Source: CAZOEL01 sp964578835 (GTDB lineage: Bacteria; Desulfobacterota; Syntrophobacteria; Syntrophobacterales; Syntrophobacteraceae). From it: DNA of 57,249 nt. Shown one piece after another: positions 51,517 through 57,249 of this stretch. The stretch lies in NCBI GenBank assembly GCA_964578835.1, contig CAZOEL010000044.1, positions 1 through 57,249 on the forward strand, given 5' to 3'. Under the pieces are notes generated by a model. That model saw nothing but the letters and a program-made list of their open reading frames with translations. It ran no database searches and had not been told where the DNA came from. The translations under genes and the position numbers were made by a program. Within the stretch, counting starts at the first letter, position 1, and each line of letters begins with the position of its first letter.

Positions 51517-54153
51517 ATGCTGCAAGGACTCAATATCTTCAACTGGTGCAAACCTCGCAAGAAGAAACACTCTCAGGAAGATCTTTCAGAGATTTTCCGA
51601 GCCAAGTATCAGCATTTCAAGGAATTGCTGAATTCCAACGCGGAACTGTCCAAGATCATCGCAGAGATAGAAGACAAGCTGCAGGGGAGTGAAATTTTCG
51701 GCATGTCTTTCGTGCGCTCTCAGTCGGCGCGAGCGGTTTTTCACACCTTCCGCATGGTCAAGACCCTCAATGAGCTTTCCAAGAACAAGTATCCCGTACT
51801 TTTTTCAGTTCTCGAAGATATCAACACAAAAATAAAGGAAGACCTCGAAGCGAGAAAAGGCGACCATTTAGTCGAATGGATTCTGCCTTATTCCCGAGTG
51901 ACGCGGGAAATGGTGGACTGGGTCGGGGGCAAGAGCGCTAATCTGGGGGAAGTCCTTAATCGGGCAGGCCTTCCCATTCCTGAAGGATTTGCCATCACGA
52001 CTCGAGCCTATGAGCACTTTCTGGAAGTAAACGATCTGCGCGATGAGATCAACAAGAGAAAGATGGAGGCCGATCCTAAAGATCCCGAGAGCATTAATAA
52101 TACGAGCGAAGAGATTCAAAGGCTGATTATCTCCACACCGGTTCCCGCGGACCTCGCACAAGCTATTCTTTCTGCGTTCGATTCCATGGTTGAGCGGATT
52201 CGAGAGCGGACTTCAGCCCTTGGTCCCACGCGCGTCTCGCTTAGAAGCAGCGCCATAGGCGAAGATAGCGAGCTCTCCTATGCCGGGCAATATCTCTCCG
52301 TGTTGAATGTGCCGCGCGAGAAAGTGATTCAAACTTACAGCTACATCATTGCAAGCCTCTTTACGCCTCGAGCCATCTCGTATCGTCTCAACATGGGAAT
52401 CAGGGACGAGGATGTAGCAATGAGCGTCGCCTGTCTCGAGATGATTGATTCGGTATCGAGCGGCGTAGTCTATTCGCGCCATCCCTTCAAGCTCCTCAAC
52501 GACAATGTCATTATTTCCGCCGTATGGGGACTTGGCCCTTATGCCGTTGACGGCGTGATTACGCCCGACTCCCACACTGTCTCCAAAGACGAAGATCCGA
52601 CCATCTTGGAAGCAAAGATATCTCATAAGTCCGTTCAGTTGGTGAGCAATCCCGATGGCGGACTTGTCGAAGTCGACGTCCCGCTCGAAAAACAGCAAGC
52701 TCCGTGCATTTCGCCGGAGCAGATAAAGCTCCTTGCCTCCTACGCCATCAGGCTCGAAAAGCACTATGGATCTCCCCAGGATATGGAGTGGGCTCAGGAC
52801 AGCCAAGGAAACATACTTGTATTGCAGACCAGGCCTCTTCGACTCGAGTATCACAAGTCCACCGAGACGCACCCGGATTCGATCGACTCCGATCGCTACC
52901 CGCTATTGATCTCCGGCGGAGCGGTCGCTTGCCCCGGCGTCGGTTTTGGACCGGCGCACCATGTCCGCACGGAGGACGATCTTTCAAACTTTCCCGATGG
53001 CGCAGTCCTCATCGCAAAGCACTCTTCCCCCAAGTATGTGGTTGTGATGCAAAAAGCGCAGGCTATCGTGACAGAGTCAGGAAGCGTAACAGGCCACATG
53101 GCTTCAGTGGCCAGGGAATTCGGCGTTCCCACTCTCCTTGACGCAAAGAACGCGATGGCGGCTATTCAGCCGGGCGTTATTATCACCGTCGATGCGTATT
53201 CGGCTAAGATTTACGAAGGTAAGGCGCCCGAGATCGTGAAGCTTCGTTCCGTCAGAGAATCGAAGATGAAAGGGACTCCCGTTTATGATGCGCTGCGCCG
53301 AGCAGCAGAATTGATCGTTCCCCTGCGCCTCATAGATCCCAGGTCTCCCACTTTTACTCCGGAGTGCTGCAAATCGCTTCATGATATCATGCGGCTTGTA
53401 CACGAATACTCCTATGCCGAGATGTTCAAGATAAGCGATCTCGTTTCCAATGGCGGCGGCTACGCCGTCAAGCTCATAGCGCCTATTCCTCTCGATCTTT
53501 ATCTTATCGACCTGGGAGGGGGGCTCGATCCTTCAGCCCAGAACCGCAGCAAAACAACCGTAGAGAAGGTTGCTTCCGCGCCCTTCAAAGCTCTGCTCAA
53601 GGGGATGCTTCATGAGGATCTGAGATATCTCAGGCCGCGACCGGTTGAGTTGAAAGGCTTCTTCTCGGTCATGAGCGAGCAGATGCTTTCCAATACCCAC
53701 GCAACCGAAAGGTTCGGCGACCGCAGCTACGCTATCATTTCCGATAAGTATCTCAATTTCAGCTCCCGCATTGGGTACCATTACAGTATTCTCGATTCCT
53801 ACTGCGGTCAGACAATGAGCAAGAACTATATCACTTTTTCCTTCAAAGGCGGGGCAGCTGACGATGTCAGGAGAAATAGGCGCGCGCGCGCCATAGCTCT
53901 CATCTTGAAAGAACTGGATTTCACGGTGGACGTCATCGCGGATCGCGTTGACGCAAGGCTACAAAAGTATGAGCACCCGATCATCGAAGAAAAATTGGAT
54001 TTACTCGGACGTCTGCTTCAGTTCACTCGTCAAATGGATATGCTCATGCGCAACGAAGAGAGCATTCCAGCCATAGCAGGAGCATTTCTGTCCGGAGATT
54101 ATCACCTCGACAGACTTTGCTTGAGGGAGGAGAATTGCGAAAATCCCAAATAA
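51517..54153 (+). CDS. PEP-synthase-like phosphotransferase with an unfamiliar C-terminal domain
   Basis: An 878-residue protein. Residues about 1-120 are helical and charged; about 130-450 form the PPDK_N/ATP-grasp domain (VGGKSANLGEVLNRAGLPIP, SLRSSAIGEDSELSYAGQYL, EWAQDSQGNILVLQTRPL). The phosphohistidine domain has His527 in ESGSVTGHMASVAREFGVP. After this the PEP-binding TIM barrel of PEP synthase is absent; instead about 290 residues of an unknown domain follow (ELKGFFSVMSEQMLSNTHAT, ISDKYLNFSSRIGYHYSILD, NYITFSFKGGAADDVRR). An ATP-dependent phosphotransfer to an unknown acceptor is inferred. GAGG lies about 9 nt before the ATG. It is 39 nt ahead of the DUF169 gene. Confidence 0.88.
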   Translation: MLQGLNIFNWCKPRKKKHSQEDLSEIFRAKYQHFKELLNSNAELSKIIAEIEDKLQGSEIFGMSFVRSQSARAVFHTFRMVKTLNELSKNKYPVLFSVLEDINTKIKEDLEARKGDHLVEWILPYSRVTREMVDWVGGKSANLGEVLNRAGLPIPEGFAITTRAYEHFLEVNDLRDEINKRKMEADPKDPESINNTSEEIQRLIISTPVPADLAQAILSAFDSMVERIRERTSALGPTRVSLRSSAIGEDSELSYAGQYLSVLNVPREKVIQTYSYIIASLFTPRAISYRLNMGIRDEDVAMSVACLEMIDSVSSGVVYSRHPFKLLNDNVIISAVWGLGPYAVDGVITPDSHTVSKDEDPTILEAKISHKSVQLVSNPDGGLVEVDVPLEKQQAPCISPEQIKLLASYAIRLEKHYGSPQDMEWAQDSQGNILVLQTRPLRLEYHKSTETHPDSIDSDRYPLLISGGAVACPGVGFGPAHHVRTEDDLSNFPDGAVLIAKHSSPKYVVVMQKAQAIVTESGSVTGHMASVAREFGVPTLLDAKNAMAAIQPGVIITVDAYSAKIYEGKAPEIVKLRSVRESKMKGTPVYDALRRAAELIVPLRLIDPRSPTFTPECCKSLHDIMRLVHEYSYAEMFKISDLVSNGGGYAVKLIAPIPLDLYLIDLGGGLDPSAQNRSKTTVEKVASAPFKALLKGMLHEDLRYLRPRPVELKGFFSVMSEQMLSNTHATERFGDRSYAIISDKYLNFSSRIGYHYSILDSYCGQTMSKNYITFSFKGGAADDVRRNRRARAIALILKELDFTVDVIADRVDARLQKYEHPIIEEKLDLLGRLLQFTRQMDMLMRNEESIPAIAGAFLSGDYHLDRLCLREENCENPK

Positions 54154-54192
54154 CTGTGAACAGCCTTGTCTTACCTTAAGGAGATGATGGAG

Positions 54193-55029
54193 ATGAGTCC
54201 GGAAGAACAAACGAACCAGCTTTCTTTTCTCGAAGCGATTGGCTACCAGGAAGAACCGATGGGCATGTTTTACACGGACGAAGAACCGCAGGGAGGATCT
54301 ACTCCTAAGCCCGGCCAGCTTCCCTCCGTAGAGCTTGAGGCAATGAACGCGATTGACTGGAACGGCCTATGGAATGACTTCTCATGCGTTATCGGCCATA
54401 TATGGATTGCGCGAAAGAAAAAGAGCTGCGCCTATTTTGACAAGGACCGTTTCGGTTGTCTCGGGGGAGCGTTCTTTCTGGGCTATCTCAAACCACAGCT
54501 GGATTTTATCGTCCATTACGTGTCGACGGGCATGCCGGATGCGCTGGAAGGTGAGCGATTTCTCGCCTCACCTGCGACAACCCGTCGCTTTTACGAGACA
54601 ATCGACCCCCGCCCCGCTCCAAAGAGGTTCTGCGTTTTTAAACCCCTCACTCAATTCGGCGCGGATGAGCAGCCGGAGCTGGTGATCTTTTTCGACAGGC
54701 CGGAAGTCATCTCTGCTCTTCACCAACTGGCGTCTTTTGTTACGGACGATATCGAGGCCGTACTCTCACCTTTTGGATCGGGCTGCGCAAATATAGTAAC
54801 CTGGCCGCTCAAGCACATTGCCGAGGGACGTCTCAAAGCCGTCCTCGGAGGCTGGGACATATCGGACCGCCCTTTTCTCAAAACGGATGAGATTACCTTT
54901 ACGGTCCCTTTCGAAATGTACAGGCTGATGCTGGAGCGCTGGCGCTCGTCTTTTCTTACGGCTAAGGCATGGACCACCGCCAAGAAGAAAATTGCGAGAA
55001 GCAGACGAGTTTGGGGCGAGGCTGAATAG
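54193..55029 (+). CDS. DUF169 family protein
   Basis: A 278-residue soluble protein of the DUF169 family, of unknown function and common in anaerobes. Family segments include the N-terminal EAIGYQEEPMGMFYTDEEP, CLGGAFFLGYLKPQLDFI, VIFFDRPEVISAL and the C-terminal FGSGCANIVTWPLKH. Several cysteines are spaced through these segments (NDFSCVIG, KKKSCAYF, RFGCLGG, GSGCAN), suggesting metal or cluster binding, which I cannot confirm. The ATG at 54193 has AAGGAG 9 nt upstream; an upstream TTG at 54166 lacks one. It is 39 nt after the PEP-synthase-like gene and 26 nt before the GNAT gene, so all three are probably cotranscribed. Confidence 0.85.
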   Translation: MSPEEQTNQLSFLEAIGYQEEPMGMFYTDEEPQGGSTPKPGQLPSVELEAMNAIDWNGLWNDFSCVIGHIWIARKKKSCAYFDKDRFGCLGGAFFLGYLKPQLDFIVHYVSTGMPDALEGERFLASPATTRRFYETIDPRPAPKRFCVFKPLTQFGADEQPELVIFFDRPEVISALHQLASFVTDDIEAVLSPFGSGCANIVTWPLKHIAEGRLKAVLGGWDISDRPFLKTDEITFTVPFEMYRLMLERWRSSFLTAKAWTTAKKKIARSRRVWGEAE

Positions 55030-55055
55030 GACTTCGAACGATCGAGGACAATGCC

Positions 55056-55910
55056 ATGGCGTCTAAAGGATACACAGTCAAAACAATGTCCAGGGAGCAG
55101 GTTGAGCTGGCGGTGGACTGGGCCGCCGCCGAAGGCTGGAATCCCGGTCGCCACGATGCTGATTGCTTCCATATTGCGGACCCGGACGGTTTCTTTATCG
55201 GACTCATCGACGGAGAGCCAGTCGCCACGATCTCGGCGGTAAGGTACGGTAAGACTTTCGGTTTTCTCGGTTTCTACATTGTAAAGCCTGAGCGTCGCGG
55301 TCAAGGCTTAGGCCTCGGGATATGGAACGCGGCTATCAAGCATCTCGAGAACAGGAATATCGGTCTCGACAGCGTTATCGCGCAACAGGCCAACTATGCA
55401 AAATTCGGCTTCAAGCGGGCCTACGGAAATATTCGTTATGAAGGCGAAGCGTCCGCTGGAGAGTCTCCCGGGGAAGTTGGAATCGTCGATCTAGCTACCA
55501 TACCCTTTTCCGCCGTCGAAAGCTACGACCGTGCGTTTTTCCCGGACGAGCGAACCGCGTTTTTGAGAGCATGGCTCGAGCAACCGGAAAGCGTGAAGCT
55601 TGGCTTCATAAAAGATGGGAAGCTGGCTGGATACGGCATGATCCGGCCATGTCGCAGGGGATACAAAATAGGGCCTCTCTTTGCAGACGCTCCAACGCCG
55701 GCGGAAGCCCTGTTCGTACATCTGAAGGCCGCTGCGCCGCCGGGATCTCCGATCTACCTCGATGTTCCTGAAGTGAATGAAGAGGCAAAAGCGCTGGCCG
55801 AACGGCAGGGCATGAAACCCGCCTTTGAGACCGCGCGAATGTATGCGGGCGAATTTCCAGAGCTGCCCTTGCATCGACTATTCGGAGTGACATCTTTCGA
55901 ACTGGGTTAA
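55056..55910 (+). CDS. Two-domain GNAT acetyltransferase (YitH-like C-terminal domain)
   Basis: A 284-residue protein with an N-terminal GNAT domain (about 1-135; acetyl-CoA loop VKPERRGQGLGLGIWNAAIK with the complete R-x-x-G-x-G motif) and a C-terminal domain of the YitH/DUF1248 kind (about 155-280; IGPLFADAPTPAEALFVHL, YLDVPEVNEEAKALAERQGM and EFPELPLHRLFGV). Such tandem proteins are annotated as acetyltransferases of unknown substrate. GAGG lies 8 nt before the ATG. Last gene of the run that began with the Lon-like gene; it converges with the RND adaptor gene, with 73 nt between. Confidence 0.9.
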   Translation: MASKGYTVKTMSREQVELAVDWAAAEGWNPGRHDADCFHIADPDGFFIGLIDGEPVATISAVRYGKTFGFLGFYIVKPERRGQGLGLGIWNAAIKHLENRNIGLDSVIAQQANYAKFGFKRAYGNIRYEGEASAGESPGEVGIVDLATIPFSAVESYDRAFFPDERTAFLRAWLEQPESVKLGFIKDGKLAGYGMIRPCRRGYKIGPLFADAPTPAEALFVHLKAAAPPGSPIYLDVPEVNEEAKALAERQGMKPAFETARMYAGEFPELPLHRLFGVTSFELG

Positions 55911-55983
55911 CGCCATGGAAATTCGAAAGCGCTCCGCGCCGCCGCCCCGGGCAGCAGTCTCGCATCACAGAGTCGAGCCGGCA

Positions 55984-57174
55984 TCACCCGGGCGGACGGC
56001 CTGAAGCATTGTTCCCATTTTCTACGACCTTGACAAGAGACCCGGCGGCAAGCCTGAGCTGACCGTCAATAACGACCCTATCTCCCGGATTGACGCCATT
56101 TGCGATAACAGCCTCATTATCCATCGTTCTTTCCACGACGACGGAGCGGTACTCGACCGTTGAATCCGGCTTCAATACGAACACATATTGACCCTGCTGT
56201 CCCGTTTGCACAGCCTGAGAAGGAACGACCGTCAAACCGGCTTGGGTTGTCAGCGTCATGACGACGTTAACGAACTGTCCCGGCCATAGCATCTTCTCCT
56301 TGTTCGGGAACGCCGCTTTCATCTGAATCGTGCCCGTACGCATATCGACGGCATTTTCGATGAAGCTCAACTCTCCCGAGGTAGGTGGCGTCGCATCGCC
56401 GGGAACGGAGGCGGCAACCTCCAGCTTGCGCTCCGCCATGAACCTCTTTACTTGCGAGAGGTTCCGCTCGGGAACGGCGAAAGAGACATAAACGGGCTTA
56501 ACCTGATTGATGATTACCAGGGGAGCTTCGTTGTCATTGGCCTTGACGACATTTCCCTGGTTTATCCGCAGACCACCCGTAACTCCATCTATCGGTGAAC
56601 GGATAGTACAGTATTCAAGCTTCAGCTTCGCACTTGCGATAGCCGCCTCATCCGCTTTGACGCTCGCCTCGAAGGCGGCGGCGTCGGCCAAGACCTTGTC
56701 GTAGGTTTCTTCCGACACGAAGCCCTTTTTCACCACCGAAGCATAACGCTCCACCTGTTTTCGGGCGTTCTGGAGCTGGGCTTTGTTCTTTGCAAGATTC
56801 GCCTCGGTCTGCTTGAGCTGCGCCTCGAAAGGACGAGGGTCGATAGTAAAGAGAAGATCGCCCTTCTTGACTTCCTGTCCCTCCTTGAAATGGACCGTGA
56901 GCAATTCCCCTTCCACCTGAGCCTTCACCGAAACTGTCGAGTACGCCTGCACGTTCCCGATGGCCCGCAGTTGAACCGGCATCGTTTTCTCGACAGCCGT
57001 TCCGACTATCACCGGAACGGCTGCTTGTTTCCTTGAATCCTGCGCCTTCGCAGCTCCCGATTCTTCTTTCGCGCAGGCCGCTCCAAAAACGACCAGAAAA
57101 AGTATCCCGATCAGCAACGGAGCAATTCGGCAAAGGTTTCGACCTCTGCATATTTCTCCTGATCGTAACGCCAT
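55984..57174 (-). CDS. RND efflux pump periplasmic adaptor lipoprotein (MdtA/AcrA-like)
   Basis: A 396-residue membrane fusion protein. A signal sequence (LLIGILFLVVFGAAC) ends in a lipobox-type cysteine. The barrel-sandwich and hairpin follow in the usual order: VSVKAQVEGELLTVHFKEGQ, DLLFTIDPRPFEAQLKQTEA, coiled coil near 125-190, YCTIRSPIDGVTGGLRINQG, then the beta-barrel (VYVSFAVPERNLSQV, GTIQMKAAFPNKEKMLWPGQ) and a membrane-proximal domain. It links an inner-membrane RND pump to an outer-membrane channel for drug or metal export. AGGAG lies 6 nt before the ATG. The pump gene should lie beyond the left end of this gene on the same strand but is not seen, as the next gene converges; so this is a solitary adaptor in the window or its pump is encoded elsewhere. 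Confidence 0.9.
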   Translation of the reverse strand: MALRSGEICRGRNLCRIAPLLIGILFLVVFGAACAKEESGAAKAQDSRKQAAVPVIVGTAVEKTMPVQLRAIGNVQAYSTVSVKAQVEGELLTVHFKEGQEVKKGDLLFTIDPRPFEAQLKQTEANLAKNKAQLQNARKQVERYASVVKKGFVSEETYDKVLADAAAFEASVKADEAAIASAKLKLEYCTIRSPIDGVTGGLRINQGNVVKANDNEAPLVIINQVKPVYVSFAVPERNLSQVKRFMAERKLEVAASVPGDATPPTSGELSFIENAVDMRTGTIQMKAAFPNKEKMLWPGQFVNVVMTLTTQAGLTVVPSQAVQTGQQGQYVFVLKPDSTVEYRSVVVERTMDNEAVIANGVNPGDRVVIDGQLRLAAGSLVKVVENGNNASGRPPG

Positions 57175-57249
57175 AATGATCTCCTGAAAAACAACAAAAA
57201 CAATCGAACAAAAGTCCCTAATGGACCGTCAACATTGTTTCTTCCGGTG

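Noticed and set aside
1..57249. CRISPR arrays, tRNA, rRNA, integrases and insertion sequences
   Set aside because: I looked through all gaps for regular repeats, cloverleaf-like segments and transposase motifs and found none I could support; weak inverted repeats are reported separately.

Overview
The window looks like a chromosomal segment of an anaerobic, probably sulfate-reducing or syntrophic member of the Desulfobacterota (Syntrophobacter-like). This is inferred from a siroheme-dependent (Ahb) heme pathway, an oxalate/formate-antiporter-type MFS carrier, many PP2C/PAS/receiver signalling proteins and two PEP-synthase-like phosphotransferases. I saw no rRNA, tRNA, CRISPR array or intact insertion sequence.

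Region 1 (131-10034, minus strand) is a cobalamin uptake and salvage operon. A probable promoter feeds two tandem cobalamin riboswitches. The first is followed by an intrinsic terminator; the second precedes a 70-codon ORF whose stop overlaps the start of a TonB-dependent receptor. Then come a secreted beta-propeller protein, a solute-binding protein, a BtuC-type permease, a BtuD-type ATPase and an exported fusion of a BtuF-like domain with the cobinamide amidohydrolase CbiZ.

Region 2 (10131-21740) holds small genes and metabolism/signalling: two tiny hypotheticals, a DUF2892 membrane protein, a hypothetical gene preceded by a terminator-like hairpin, a universal stress protein with a single-domain response regulator, a SAM methyltransferase, a kynureninase/tryptophan 2,3-dioxygenase pair, L-2-hydroxyglutarate oxidase, a PAS-PP2C phosphatase and a PEP-synthase-like protein.

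Region 3 (22089-41009) holds a secreted subtilase, an OFA-family transporter with a long structured leader, a receiver-like/Ser-Thr kinase fusion, and a minus-strand run (DUF4091-type secreted protein, sensor PP2C phosphatase, Ski2-like helicase, metallophosphoesterase, GNAT). A solute-binding/von Willebrand A chimera with a membrane coiled-coil partner and a DsbA-like protein follow.

Region 4 (41559-57174) holds a cold-shock gene, an alternative heme operon (ahbC-hemB-ahbD-rhodanese) headed by a ClpX-like AAA+ protein, and, divergently, a Lon-like AAA+ protein without a protease domain. Downstream are a hypothetical gene, a PEP-synthase-like protein with an unfamiliar C-terminal domain, a DUF169 protein and a double-domain acetyltransferase. 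An RND-pump adaptor lipoprotein ends the window. The strongest candidates for something undescribed are the two-AAA+/phosphotransferase island (45740-55029) and the unusual composition of the cobalamin operon.
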